DNA of 64,000 nt. Source: Bretschneidera sinensis (lineage: Eukaryota; Streptophyta; Magnoliopsida; Brassicales; Akaniaceae). The stretch's first letter is position 1. Each line of letters starts with the position of its first letter. The DNA is taken from the NCBI GenBank assembly GCA_023935145.1, contig CM043704.1, forward strand, positions 93,545,373-93,609,372, read 5' to 3'. Below are positions 1 through 11,504 of the stretch, piece after piece. Below the pieces are notes generated by a model. That model had not been told where the DNA came from. It did no database searches and worked only from the letters and a program-made list of their open reading frames with translations. The translations under genes and the position numbers were made by a program.

Positions 1-1
1 A

Positions 2-874
2 TCTAGTGCTACTGAAAGCACAAATAGGTTATGACCTGTAGGAAGCCCGAGTGGTGGTGGAATATACCATCTTAGGGAAGAAGACAACCTGAAAGCTAAG
101 GTCAAAATGCTTACTAGGGAGTTAGATGCATTAAAAACTAAAGGCTCAAAGCCAACACACATGGTTAATCATGCCGAATCTTCATAACCATGCTTTGTGT
201 GTGGTGGGGTAGATCATCTCGCCCAAGAGTGTCCTATATTTGCTGAGATGAAAGAGATGTATAAGGAACAACGTAATGCCTTTGGCATGTACAAAAATCC
301 CTCAGCACCTTTCTCTAACACCTATAATCCGGAATGGCAAAATCACCCCAATTTCAGCTGGAAGTCTGAAAACCAGCAGCCTGCACAACCCCCTAGATCA
401 TACCCTGCACCATACCATGCACCCTCATCCTCTAGGAGTTCCTTAGAAGACACCTTACATGCTTTTATTGAGGCACAAGGTAAAATAAACCAAAGATGTG
501 AAGCATTAATTACACAGGTTATTGAAGAGAACAAAGAGATAAGGAGCCAAGTGACCAAACTAATGGGCTCCTTAAGTGTGAATGAGCGAAGGAAGTTTCC
601 TTCCCAAACTCAGGCCACACCTTATGGTCAACACATGGCACAAACAAATCTGGAAAATGTAAATGTCATTGTGACAAGAAGTGGTAAAATATTACACATC
701 CCAACAATGAACAAATCTGAGGATGTGGAAAAAGGTCAAAGTAGTAGCGATGCTGAACTGCCCAAAGACCCTAAGGTTACCAAGAGCCCTGTTAAGACAC
801 CATTCCCTCAAGCCTTAAAATCAAACAAGAAAAATCTGGAGCTAAATAATGAAATCCTAGAGAACCTAAGGTAA
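2..874 (+). pseudogene. Athila gag remnant with CCHC zinc knuckle
   Basis: One frame reads through the C-terminal part of gag. A charged helical stretch (about 90-170) is followed by a nucleocapsid knuckle of the form C-x2-C-x4-H-x4-C (CFVCGGVDHLAQEC, 191-232), then a Pro/Ser/Gln-rich linker and a helix near 430-560. Gag binds and packages element RNA. Stops near 32 and at 185 (TAA, just before the first knuckle cysteine) break the frame, and another stop near 872 separates it from the protease. The gag N-terminus is outside the window. Confidence 0.75.
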
Positions 875-895
875 GTAAAACTGAATCTTCCACTT

Positions 896-1630
896 TTGCA
901 TGTGATTAAACAAGTTCCTACTTATGCAAAGGTTCTTAAGGATTTGTGTACAATTAAGAGGAAGCACCATATGAAGAAAACAACGTTCCTAATGGAACAA
1001 ATTAGTGCTTTAATTGAGCAAAATATTCCCCCAAAATACAAGGATCCTGGCTATCCAACCATTGCATGTAGCATTAGAAATCAAGAGGTTGGACAAGTAT
1101 TGCTAGATTTAGGAGCTAGTGTAAACTTGATGCCATTTTCTATTTACTTGCAGTTGGGTTTAGGAGAAATCAAACCAACCGTTGTGGTATTGCAATTGGT
1201 TGATTGTTCAGTCAAAGTACCTCGGGGTGTGGTAGAGGATGTTTTAATTCAAATTGATAAATTTTATTATCCTGTTGATTTCCTAATCCTTGATACTACT
1301 TCTGTTCTTGACACTAACTCTAACATTCCTTTGATTTTGAGTAGACCTTTCCTTGCTACTGCAAATACTTTAATTAATTGTAGGAATGGACTTATGAAGC
1401 TGTCCTTTAGGAATATAACCCTCGAGGTGAACATCTTCAATGTTGCAAAACAGTCCGAAGATGAGGACGAGAACCACCAATTATACATGATCGAGTCACT
1501 CATTGATGAGGGAGTTTCTATAGCTCATGACTTTGATCCTCTTGAATATTTTCTTGTTAACTCTGAGATTGATTCTATTAATAATAAAACTGATATAATT
1601 GATATTTGTGTTGTTTTTGATAAATCTTAG
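896..1630 (+). pseudogene. Athila aspartic protease (retropepsin) region
   Basis: This 244-codon open stretch is in the same frame as the gag remnant. It contains the retropepsin active-site segment LLDLGASVNLMPFSIYLQLG around residues 69-88, the Athila version of the D-T/S-G loop, and a later hydrophobic strand (VDFLILD). The enzyme would cleave the Gag-Pol polyprotein as a dimer. The block ends at a TAG at 1628, after which the frame shifts towards RT. Intact locally, but part of a dead polyprotein. Confidence 0.75.
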
Positions 1631-1803
1631 GATTATGGCACTCGAGCATGGCAACCAAAGTTTGAGGAGTTGCTCGAAAGAAGCGAGAAACAAATCCCCT
1701 CAAGTGTGGAAGCACCTAAAATCGAATTAAAGCCACTACCTAAGGGTTTGAATCATGTCTTCCTCAGTCCAGGTGATACCTTTCCTATTATTACTCAACT
1801 GAA

Positions 1804-2865
1804 TTGTCTGAGTCTCAAGGTGAGAAATTAATTTGGGCCTTAAATACACATAAATCAGCCTTAGGCTGGCGCATGGCTGATTTAAAAGGAATTAGTCCTA
1901 TGATCTGTTCACATAAGATAAATTTGGATGAAGGGATTAGTCCTCATAGAGACCCTCAACGTAGGCTTAACCCCACTATGAAAGAAGTAGTGAAGAATGA
2001 AGTGTTAAAACTATAAGATGAGGGAATTATATATCCCATAGCTGATAGTAAATGGGTAAGTCCTACACAAGTCGTTCCTAAAAAGTCCGGAGTCACCGTG
2101 GTAAAGAATGACCTAGGAGAGTTAGTCCCTACAAAACTTGTGACCGGATGGCGAATGTGTATTGATTACAGAAAATTAAATGCTGCCACCCGGAAAGACC
2201 ACTTCCCACTCCCTTTTATCGATCAAATTCTTGAGTATGTAGCTGGTCATCCTTTTTACTGCTTCTTAGATGGTTATTCTGGTTATTATCAAATTGAAAT
2301 TGCATTAGAAGACCAGGATAAAACCACCTTCACCTGTCCTTTTGGTACTTATACCTTTCGTAGAATGCCATTTAGATTGTGTAATGCCCCTGTCACTTTT
2401 CAACGTTGCATGATGAGCATCTTTAGTGATATGGTTGAAAATTGCATGGAGGTTTTTATGGATGACCTAACTATTTTTGGATCTTCATTTGATGCATGCT
2501 TAATAAATTTAGAAAGAGTCCTGATTCGTTGTGAGGAAAATGAACTAGTCTTAAATTGGGGAAAATGTCATTTCATGGTATCATTCGGTATTATCTTAGG
2601 ACATATTGTTTCTTCTAATAGGACGGAGGTTGATCAATCTAAGATTGAATTAATCACTAGATTGCCTATCCCTAAGTCAGTAAAGGATATAAGATCTTTC
2701 CTTGGTCATGCTAGTTTTTATAGGAGGTTCATACAAAACTTTTCCAACATATCTAGACCACTATGTGCCCTTCTAGTTAAAGATGTTCCATTTGAGTGGA
2801 CTCAAGCTTGTCAAGAGACCTTTAAAATGCTAATTGGCAAGCTTACTTCAACACCTATAATGTAG
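1804..2865 (+). pseudogene. Athila reverse transcriptase
   Basis: Two open stretches in one frame (1804-2016 and 2098-2865) are separated by a TAA near 2014 and a short gap. Visible RT motifs are the palm start WRMCIDYRKLNAATRKDHFP, LDGYSGYYQI (catalytic Asp), FRRMPFRLCNAPVTFQRCM and the catalytic box VFMDDLTIFG, where most elements have Y/F-x-DD. The connection domain follows (HASFYRRFIQNFSNISRPL). The block ends at an in-frame TAG near 2863. Together with the frameshift before 1804, this rules out a working polymerase. Confidence 0.85.
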
Positions 2866-3300
2866 TCACCTAATTGGAATTTACCTTTTGAAATCATGTG
2901 TGATGCTAGTGACTATGCTGTAGGTGCTGTTCTTGGACAGTGAAGAGAGGGAAAACCTTTTGTCATTTACTATGCTAGTAAAACCTTAAATAGTGCTCAA
3001 ATGAATTACTCCACCACTGAAAAAGAATTGCTGGCTGTAGTATTTGCTTTAGACAAATTTCATGCTTATTTAATTGGTTCTTATATTCTTATATTCACAG
3101 ATCATGTAGCCTTTAAGTACCTTCTTACAAAGAAGGATGCCAAGGCACGACTAAAACGGTGGATCCTACTCTTACAAGAATTTGACATCACTATCAAGGA
3201 TAAGAAAGGAGTAGAGAATGTGGTGGTTGATCATCTATCAAGGCTCACATTTGAGGACACCTCTGACGACATGCCAATCAAGGATGATTTCCCCGATGAG
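2866..3300 (+). pseudogene. Athila RNase H
   Basis: The frame continues from RT. It begins with the RNase H opening (CDASDYAVGAVLGQ, catalytic Asp in DAS), interrupted by a TGA at about 2941. The open stretch from 3001 carries MNYSTTEKELLAVVFALDKF, which includes the catalytic Glu, and later an FTDH motif and the ADHLSRL-type end of the domain (written here as VDHLSRL). It would remove RNA from RNA:DNA hybrids during replication. Broken by the stop. Confidence 0.8.
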
Positions 3301-4620
3301 CAATTACTCTCCATTAATTCTTTACCATGGTTTGCTCATATCGTGAATTATTTGGCTACGGGTGAGATACCAATGGAGTGGAGCGTTCAAGATAAGAGGA
3401 AGTTCTTATATGAGATACATATTTTTTATTGGGATGACTCCTGTCTTTTCAAGTACTACCCTGACCAAATTTTAAGGTGTTGCATCCCTAATAAAGAGAT
3501 TGCCAGCGTCTTGGAATTTTGTCACTCCCAAGCTTGTGGAGGCCACTTTTCAATGAAAAAAATCGCTGCAAAAATTTTGCAGTGTAGATTTTATTGGCCT
3601 ACCTTGTTTAAAGATGCAAACGCCTATTGTCGCTCATATTAAAAGTGTCAGAAGTTAGGAGTTGTGTCTCGTCGTAATATGATACCCTTAAACCCAATTT
3701 TAGTGATTGAAATCTTTGATTGTTGGGGCATTGATTTTATGGGACCATTCCCTCCTTCCTTTGGATACCAATACATCATTGTGGCAATAGATTATGTATC
3801 AAAATGGGTAAAGGTGGCAGCTTGCCGAAGCAATGATAATAGAACGATAATTATATTTCTCAAAGAAAATGTGTTATCTCGATTTGGCACACCACGTGCT
3901 ATAATTAGTGATCGAGGTACACATTTTTTGCAACCGTTCATTTGAAGCTTTAATGAGAAAATATGAGGTGTTACATAAGATTTCCACTACTTACCACCCT
4001 CAGACAAGTGGACAAGTGGAACTTGCTAATAGGGAAATTAAACAGATTTTAGAAAAAACAGTTAACCCGGATCGCAAAGATTGGTCTTTGAGACTAGTTG
4101 ATGTGCTTTGGGCTTACCGAACAGCTTTCAAAACTCCCTTAGGTATGTCACCTTATAGACTTATTTTTGGAAAGCCTTGCCATTTACTTGTGGAGCTCGA
4201 GCATCGAGCTTATTGGGCCATCGAATCTTTCAATTTTGACATAGGCGAAGCGGGTAAGCTTAGAAAATTTCAGTTGACCGAGTTAGAGGAGTTAAGAAAT
4301 GATGCTTATTAGAACTCTAGAATCTATAAGGCAAAGATAAAAGTGTTTCATGATAAAAATGTTTTAAGGAAAACATTTAAGCCTGATGATCGAGTTTTCT
4401 TATACGATTCTAGACTCCATAAGCATCAGGGAAAACTTCGATCGAGGTAGACCAGTCCTTTCGTAGTGAAAAATGTTTTTGAAAATAGGGTAGTAGAAAT
4501 TGAGGATACTAGAGATGGTCAGATTTTTAAAGTCAATGGTCAACGCCTTAAAGTCTTAATTAATAGGCAAGATCCGGAAGTGGAAGACATTTCGCTTATG
4601 GACCTAGTCTATTCACCTTG
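3301..4620 (+). pseudogene. Athila integrase
   Basis: The HHCC zinc-binding domain is recognisable (HSQACGGHFSMKKIAAKIL, then a C-x2-C pair that spans the stop at 3640-3642). The DDE core follows: [13 protein letters not shown] (first Asp) and [14 protein letters not shown] (second Asp). A frameshift falls straight after the second Asp; the frame resumes from 3908 with [20 protein letters not shown] (third acidic residue Glu). It ends at a TAG at 4310. The C-terminal tail can be followed in pieces to about 4620. Not functional. Confidence 0.82.
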
Positions 4621-5366
4621 ACCACACAACAAAGGTATGTTTTTAATTTTATTTTTATATTTTTTGTTTTATTTTTAGTTAAGTCTATCTTCATTTTAAT
4701 TTTAATTTTTTAGTTTTATTTAATATAATTTTTATTTTTATTAATTTTATATAGTTTCTAATTTTTTTTGGAACAAACAAGTTTTTTTTGGAAAATAAGC
4801 CCAGCACGCACACCATCCAAGCAGCAGTGCGCGCCTAGGCCCTGTACTGTGCGTGCCCCAGCACCCAGTGCCTTACTTCTCGCCCCCTGCCTCGCGCCTA
4901 GGCCCAACACTGTGCGCGCTGCAGCGCACAGAATGAACGCATTCACGCCTTCAGACAAGCCGCGGCTTCACCTGTTCTGCCACCTGTCCCTGCACACAAA
5001 ATAAAACCCAATTCTGCACTTATCATCTTCATTCCTCCCCTATGAAAATAGCAGCTCACCTTTCTCTCTCTTATCCTCTCTCCAAGGCCTCACTTATCAA
5101 CTCACTCTTACTCAAAATTTCTTGATTCTAACATCATTTCTTATAGGATTTTGCACTAATATTGCAGATTTTGTTGGAAATTTCTCTAAAAAGCTTGGTA
5201 CTAAGAAGATTTTGGGGTCATCAAGAAAACTTCAAGTTGGTGGGTACTCCTTCTTCTCTCCAACTTTGGGCATCAAGTAAGACCAATTTCTCCTCTTTAT
5301 TGTTCATTTGTGCTATTTGGGTGGTTGATTTTGAATTAGTACTATTGTTCTATATATTTGATTCAA
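4621..5366 (+). other. Spacer between Athila pol and the envelope-position ORF
   Basis: No coding sequence supported. The first part is a T-rich run. A short GC-rich island follows (about 4795-4985), unlike its AT-rich surroundings. The rest is CT-rich, like a plant leader sequence, and runs up to the next ORF. A leader or subgenomic-RNA role is inference. Confidence 0.5.
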
Positions 5367-5825
5367 ATGGCCCCTAAGACTAAGAGACCAAGGGGGAAAC
5401 AAGCACAAAAGTACAATGAGAGCAAATTTGTTAGTTTTGAGGCTAGTGAGAGATATGTTAGGATGATGCACACTAGAAAACTCATTCCTGAGAGAGGATT
5501 CAAGATAACAAAGAGAGCAAACCCCACCTTTTTTAGAATGATTATTGATAGGCATTGGGATACATTTGCTAGCCAACCATCTTATTCCCTCACAAATGTG
5601 GTTAGAGAATTCTATGCTAATGTAGAAGAACATAGGAATGGTAAGGTGAGAGTAAGAGGAAAAATAGTTTCTTTTAGAAGCACATCTATCAACAAATTCT
5701 ATAGGCTCCCTGACATAGAAAATAGTGAGTATAGTGCATATGCATCCACTATTAATTATGAAGAGAATGAAGAGAATGAAGGGAATGAAGGGAATGAAGA
5801 AGAGGATGAGGACTTAGAGGATTAG
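5367..5825 (+). CDS. Envelope-position ORF of the Athila element (putative plant transposon protein domain)
   Basis: This 152-codon ORF starts at the ATG at 5367; an upstream TTG at 5358 is in frame but unlikely as a eukaryotic start. The product starts with a basic tail (MAPKTKRPRGKQ), followed by a domain with the pattern F-x4-A-x3-Y ... FYANV ... VRVRGKIVSF, and ends in an acidic Glu/Asn repeat tail (about residues 130-152). Athila elements often carry an extra ORF after pol, called envelope-like by position. I see no signal peptide or membrane segment, so nothing in the sequence supports a surface glycoprotein. The same domain pattern occurs at 45754-47010. The ORF is short for the family and probably truncated. 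Function unknown. Confidence 0.6.
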   Translation: MAPKTKRPRGKQAQKYNESKFVSFEASERYVRMMHTRKLIPERGFKITKRANPTFFRMIIDRHWDTFASQPSYSLTNVVREFYANVEEHRNGKVRVRGKIVSFRSTSINKFYRLPDIENSEYSAYASTINYEENEENEGNEGNEEEDEDLED

Positions 5826-7080
5826 CCTTGGGCTCTATCTCTTGTTTGTCTACTTTTCTTTTGTTTTTATTATTGGATAACTATACTAACATTTATTGTC
5901 TTTCCCTTTTTCGTTATTTTATTTTTCATACCTTATTTTTCTTTCTTTTAGTTATTTCTCTCCATTTCATGTGCTAACCTAACATACGATGGGAATCTTA
6001 ATGGTACATCGCAGTTGCTTTCCTTTTCTTGTTTTGTTCTATATTGTAGATCGGAATTTCAGCAAGAAGAATGGCATTCAGTTCACATGATGGTGCACAA
6101 TTTTCAGCCTTTGAGCACTTTTGCTTACAAATGGAGTTTCCATTGAGGAAAATGCAATTTTTAAGTTGGGGGTGGAGGAAACGTATTATTTTTTTAACTG
6201 CTTGCTGTTATTTTCCTTTTTTGTTTGTTTTTAGCATGTTTTGTGTTAGCCTTGGAGTTAATTCATATGTCAATGATATGAACTTAATTGAGATAGCATA
6301 TAGCATTTAGAAGAAGTTAAATCTTGCTTCGGTTTGAGAATAATTTTAAATGTCGATCTTGATTTTGTTGAGACTCTAGACTGTGGTAAGATTGTATGAT
6401 TAATCTAAAGCATCTAGAGAAGTTTTATTTGTGATTGTTTATGAATACTTTTGTGGTCTCGACAAGCTCTAGAACTTATTTGATAATTACTTGAGGCGAA
6501 TTCCTAGAATGCACACTACTTAGGATATGATGTAGGCCATTTTTGGACCGTTTGAGCCTTTCAAACTTACCCTTGCTATATTCATCGCTAGTCACCTGTT
6601 TGAGCCTTTTCTCGAAAAAGAATTTGAGCATTGTTTCTTTCAGTAACCCATTTACTTACCTTCATGAGTCTAAAAATATTTTATTCTTACCCTTCTTTTG
6701 AAAGAACTTAGTCATACACATTTGTTGAGAAGGCACTTGAGAGGAGTCAGGATGGAAATATGAAAAAAGTATTACTACTATAACCCAAGTACATTAAAGG
6801 AGATAAGTTGGGGGGTTGTGGAAAAGAAAAGAAAATAAAATAAAAGAATGAAAAAAAGGTGAATGGTCTTATGCCAAAGTAAACAATAAGTGAATTATGG
6901 CAAAGAAAGAAGAAAAGAAAAAAAAAAAAAGTGGTTACTTATCAAGAACTGCATTTGCCACAAAGTCATATGAGAAAAGTGGTCTCTTAGTCTTAATGGC
7001 CACAAAGTTTGCACATTTGCCATGTCCCATTCCATGCATGTTACAAAGGTGACATGAAGGCATTAGATGGAGAAATTCTT
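5826..7080 (+). other. 3' non-coding part of the Athila element
   Basis: No gene supported. Purine-rich tracts with polypurine-tract character lie at about 6159-6176 (AAGTTGGGGGTGGAGG) and 6797-6820 (GGAGATAAGTTGGGGGG). The second is followed by a long A/G-rich run to 6940. Either could prime plus-strand DNA synthesis. I could not confirm an LTR after either. Confidence 0.45.
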
Positions 7081-7090
7081 ACACGTATCA

Positions 7091-7247
7091 GATGTAAAAT
7101 ACTATTTTTGCATCGAGTGAAAAATTCATTAGTAATTGTTAAGTAACTTTACTGATACTATCTATACAGTCACTATTCATGTTACCAATAAAGTTACCCA
7201 ATAATTATTAATAAAGTTTTCATCCATTATAAAATTTGTGTTTTGCA
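7091..7247. mobile_element. MITE-like foldback element
   Basis: The left arm (about 7091-7160) and the reverse complement of the right arm (about 7178-7247) align imperfectly over about 65 bases. Shared parts are TGTAAAA/TGCAAAA at the ends, ATTAGTAATTGTTAAGTAACTTT against ATTAATAATTATTGGGTAACTTT (given here as the two arms), and a short centre. Small size, AT-richness and no coding capacity suit a MITE. I could not see a convincing target-site duplication, so the superfamily is not assigned. Confidence 0.45.
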
Positions 7248-8948
7248 TTGGATTCTAGTAAAAAAAAATTCTAACAAAAGCCCTAGTCAATTATTCAAAA
7301 TTGAAAATTATTTTAAGAGATGCGATATTCGTTCTAACTCAATTTAGCAATAGAAGTGTCGGGATTAAAATAACAGAGAAATCATTGTATTTGAAAGAAG
7401 TTTGTAACGAAAGAATTAATGATTGCACCTAACTTTCGTTAAAGGTCTTTTTGGAGAGTCTTGATCCCACGGAAAATCGATTATGTGAGAGTTAATATGG
7501 AATCGAAGAATTTTATTGATAATCACATAACTGTAATAATAATTAAAAAAATATTTTTTATTTAATCACTACTATAAATTTTTATAATTATTAATAAAAT
7601 TTCCCTATTCGTATCCACACACCCACTTCTAGTCTTCAGATTCTCTTTAAGATTTGCTTTTGTTGTACTCCTTCTTTATGATATAAAGCACCAACCCTAG
7701 TAAGACTTGGGATTCAAAATTAGCTTTTGTCTGCTCATAGTACATAATTAAGCTAATCACAATTCAAGACAAATAAAGGAAAAGAACCAAATATCGGAAA
7801 ATAATACTAATTTTTAAGAAATTAAATTTATGTTAGAAAAACTGATTTCTTAAATATTAAACAATTGTAGTTTCGGTATTGGTTTGTCAAAATCTGTTTA
7901 AAAACTCGTTTTGTAAACCATAAACTAAAATTATTACTAAACCAAATAATATTTATTGTATAAGACCAAGGTGTTCCTACGGCTTTGCCCACTCCTCAAT
8001 CCTCATCGCCTTATACGATTGAGTCTAGTCGAGTTAACTTAAAAATTCAAATCAATCTAATTAAATTATGCCGAAAAAATTTCAATCCAATCTAATTTAT
8101 GAACTCGTCAAACTTAATTCAAACCAATCGGTTTGAATCATCGATTTATTTATTTTTCATTTCATAAGTTCCATAAACAAAATATTCGAACTAAGCATTT
8201 TGTCTCCTATAAAGATATTCGATAATTAAATGCATAAAATAAAAGAGATAATCGATAACCAATATACTTTACGGTATTGTTAAAAAATACACTTTCTCGA
8301 TCTAGCAAATTAATGATTATTATATCGTACCAATTTATATCATAGAACATATAGCAAGTTTATTTTCAATATTAATTAATTAAATTGTAAAACGAGTCCT
8401 GTACAAGAAAAATTCAATAGAATTTAATTGAAAACTGGAAAAAAAATATATAAAAAGGAATTACATGCATAGATATATCAAAACGACTATTCTGCTGACT
8501 TGGAAAAAAAACGATACTTTAAAAATAAAGTAATCAACAAATGTTATACTCATAATTAGTGTCTAAAAACCTGAACTTATTGTCTCAATCAGCACTTTCA
8601 AAGACAAATACGGTCGACTGAGTTTTTTTTTTTTTTTCGAGACATTAGGACGTAAGTATTTTAAATATATTAAAGTATTTTAAATTTTAATAAAATAATA
8701 TTAATTAAATAAAAATAATAATTTTAATTAATTAATAAAAATTATTTTTATTAACTAATTAATTTTTATTAAAATTTAATATTTTATTAACTCTTTATAA
8801 TGTGATAATTATAATTTTATAAATATTAATATATAAATTATATGAAGTATACCTTATATTTTTATATTGTTGTAACTTGTAAGTGATTAATTAAATAGTT
8901 TATAATTATTATTAAACTAGATAATATATATTATATATTTATAAGTTG
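7248..8948. other. Gene-free AT-rich DNA
   Basis: I see no coding sequence, RNA gene or recognisable element. From 8640 to 8945 the sequence is very AT-rich with long A/T runs. Confidence 0.6.
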
Positions 8949-9030
8949 TCACAACATAAACATTGGTTTAGTGGTTAAGACCTATGACACTCATTTGATC
9001 TTGGGTTTGAGCTTTTAACATGAATTTTTT
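8949..9030 (+). repeat. tRNA-like SINE remnant (weak)
   Basis: The stretch has a pol III A-box-like motif (TGGTTTAGTGG) and, about 35 bases on, a B-box-like motif (GGGTTTGAGC), followed by a T-rich run. This order and spacing fit the head of a tRNA-derived SINE. The box matches are imperfect. Confidence 0.3.
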
Positions 9031-10112
9031 TTTAAAATTTTAAGCTTTTTAAAAAAAATTTCACAAGATGTACACCCGAGGAGTAATTTTTACGTCCTGG
9101 GAGCCCGGGTGTATACCCCAAGCAAAAAAACGAACTCTCCAAGAAAGAAACGCCTAACTTTAGGCATCCCATGACGTTTTTACTTCGCTTCGCCCTTAGG
9201 TGTGCCCTAAGCGAGTCTCATGAACGCCTATGAAAACACTGATCTCAACCTAACTCTTTTATATCGTTTAATAGTTCAACTGAGTTAGATGCTCACTCAT
9301 ACCTCCTTCAACAAAAGTTTGGGAGTAAATCAAGAACAAGTTATATTGACTATTAGGAGATGTAAAGCTTTGTCTCATATGACTTTTTACACTTTGTTCA
9401 GAGCCAAATAAAAAATGATTTCATTAAATTTTCAATTGAATTGAAAAATCAAATTAATTTAGAAATGAAATTTTATGTTTGGTTACTTTATATTAAATTA
9501 TAGAATTCAATTGAGTACATATGCTTAAAATGTATGAAAAAAATGAAAAATTCAAAAGATGAGAGAGAGGGAGATAAGAGAAGGAAGAGAGAGGAACAAA
9601 GAGAGAAAAGTTATTTTTTACCGCCTAAGATTGAATTGCTGAAGTACAAGTTAAAATGTTTATGAAATTCTTTCTATATTTTAACAAAAACAAATGTTAT
9701 GAAAAGATTTATGACACAAGTTCAAAATGTAAATTGGGCCAATAAATGCAAACTATACGGACAGTTAAACGGGCCTAAGAATTATGTCCATACAAAAGAA
9801 AAAAGGAAATTTATTGAACCTTTGCCCTTGTGGTTAGCAGCCACATGCTCTAACCGAGCTACTCCAGCACTACAGTATGTCCTGATATACTATAATATTG
9901 TTTACTTTTTTTCTTTTGTCAGGGAAGCATATCTTTATCAATGAAGCAGAAACTTCATGGGTTGATAGTTGATACGTGATGTCTGCTGAAGTTTCATCAT
10001 GTCCAATTTCAAAGACTGGATTGAGATTTGAGACTTGCCCTTTTGTTAATTCAGTTGAATCAGCTTTATAAACCAAATGTCTGGTAGATTTGTTAGTAGT
10101 TATTATAACCAT
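8976..10112. repeat. Left edge of duplicated segment A (three copies in the window)
   Basis: Homologous to 23345-24528 and 31035-32248. Landmarks are the TACGYCCTGGGAGCCCGGGTGTA block (about 9090-9112), the TTCGCTTCGCCCTTAGG block (near 9185) and a tRNA-like stretch. The copy here has lost about 80 bases near 9670 that the other two keep, between two TTCTTTC repeats. The last part (about 9960-10112) is also present at 20440-20600 and at the window end. Read on the minus strand it is open over about 60 codons (for example NLNPVFEIGHDETS), but I do not recognise the product. Confidence 0.75.
9812..9873 (-). repeat. tRNA-like sequence (SINE head or tRNA relic)
   Basis: On the minus strand the order is GGAGTAGCTCGGTTAGAGC (A-box), an anticodon-like stem TGTGG/CCACA with a 7-nt loop, then AAAGGTTCAATA (B-box-like). 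There is no paired acceptor stem, so it is not a working tRNA gene. Orthologous copies lie at 24253-24310 and 31973-32030. Confidence 0.4.
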
Positions 10113-10400
10113 AACTGAGAAGCAGTGAAGTTAACCACACTTCCAAAACAACAGAATTGGGTTCCTTAAAATTGAGCCATTTCAAGCACTCATATTCATT
10201 AATGGATGCTTTCTTTCCCCCATCTTCAGTTTCTTTGTTGCATAGTAACACTGGGCCTATATGCCAAGACTGACTTCCCAAGATTTTCCTGTGATGATCA
10301 GCCAAAGCAGGTTCAGGCTCATAATAGCGACTAATAACAATAACCCCATAGCTCCTTACAGCACTATTATTTTCCTGTGCAAACCTAAAGCGAGACAGAA
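10105..10400 (-). pseudogene. UGT73-like glucosyltransferase relic 1
   Basis: Read on the minus strand, this is the middle of a UGT73-type enzyme: SYGVIVISRYYEPEPALADHH, GSQSWHIGPVLLCNKE, then EYECLKWLNFKEPNSVV. A frameshift before the GSVVNFT segment (GSVANFT in the intact genes) breaks it. No N-terminal half and no PSPG box remain. Related copies lie at 20700-20970 and 38910-39195. It is a different, older paralogue than the intact genes (for example CNKE for CSRG). Confidence 0.75.
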
Positions 10401-11504
10401 TAATTAAAGAAAAAACAGCTTGATTTCAAAAGGAGAACCTACCATTCAACAAGAATTGAATTGGATAAAGTTTTAAGCTTAGACATTTAACCAGAGCATT
10501 CAACCGGAATAAAGTGAAATCAGCTTTTTCGACTACTACCTTCTTCAACTAGATTTTTAATTGTACTACTACTGCAAAATAGTAGTAATTGGTTTTTATC
10601 CGCTCTGCATTTCCCTCTAAATGTGCATTGAAAACCAGTCTAATTGAGTGGCAAAATGACAAGCTCATTTATGTTATAACTATAAGATAAATAAATATAA
10701 ATAATAATATCATACATGAAACTTAAAATACAAATAATTTCATAATTAAATCACATAACCGATTGAGTCATCATCACAGTGAAAATTTAAATTATCTTAC
10801 AGCGGAAGTGATCAGGGTTAGGTCTTCCCCTTTGTACTCCCACAATAGCAGCTTTCTCATATGGATAGAAAAACTGAATACTTAGAAGTACTAGGAGCCA
10901 AAGAAGGGACTTAGCCTGTTTATATACATATCAGTAACCTTAGTTACTGAGAGTTCAAATGGATCATTCCATCTACGGGCGATATTGGACTAAGGCGTAC
11001 ACTAGTTGCTGACCCACATTAATAACATTAAAATTTGTACAAGCCCAAAAAACAAGATCACTAATTGACAACAATGGGCTCTTGTACTTTTCTCATTGGA
11101 CCAAATCGGCTGACTCGGTTTTATAAAACCAAAACCACTATAATTAGTGGTAGCCCATAGAAAAATTTCAATATTCTCCCACTTAGGCAACACTAATTAT
11201 GGTTCTCAAAATTTAAAAACATTTTACTTAATTTAAAACGACTCTTGGGTTAGACAACTTGATTTTATTGTGGCCACATTTGAAAAACACTTTGGTCATC
11301 TGAGACAACATCTTAAACGATCTGGTTCCATGAAAAACACCATACATGGAATTATGACAATCATTGTGCTTCATTATTCACATAGGGCCAATCCATGGCT
11401 ACGAATACAGATGGTTCCACTGGCATGGATCCAATGTGGTAGTATAGCAAGGAAATAGCATTTAACAGGGTGATCAAATAATGTGTTATTTTCATTGTCA
11501 ATCC

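Larger units (their letters stand above)
1..7080 (+). mobile_element. Athila-type Ty3/gypsy LTR retrotransposon, 5'-truncated by the window and decayed
   Basis: The domains run in gypsy order: gag zinc knuckle, aspartic protease, reverse transcriptase, RNase H, integrase, then a separate ORF in the envelope position. The protease core DLGASVNLMP and the RT box FMDD match the Athila lineage. The reading frame is broken by several stops and at least two frameshifts, so the element is dead. The 5' LTR lies outside the window. Two purine-rich tracts (near 6160 and 6800) resemble the polypurine tracts that precede the 3' LTR, but I could not pair any LTR, so the right boundary is a guess. The purine-rich spacer after 6790 is also usual for this lineage. 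Confidence 0.85.

Noticed and set aside
5367..5825. Retroviral envelope glycoprotein
   Set aside because: Envelope position only. No signal peptide, transmembrane segment or cleavage site visible; the same holds for 45754-47010.
6071..6310. Possible 79-codon membrane protein after the Athila 3' ORF
   Set aside because: It overlaps a polypurine-like tract, is Phe-rich because of T-runs, and has no family resemblance.
9812..9873. Functional tRNA gene
   Set aside because: A-box and anticodon-like stem are visible, but there is no paired acceptor stem and the T-arm is degenerate.
11002..11193. Short minus-strand ORF with hydrophobic C-terminus (also 39835-40026)
   Set aside because: It lies in the LTR and polypurine region of the old Copia element and is not conserved as protein between A and B beyond DNA identity.
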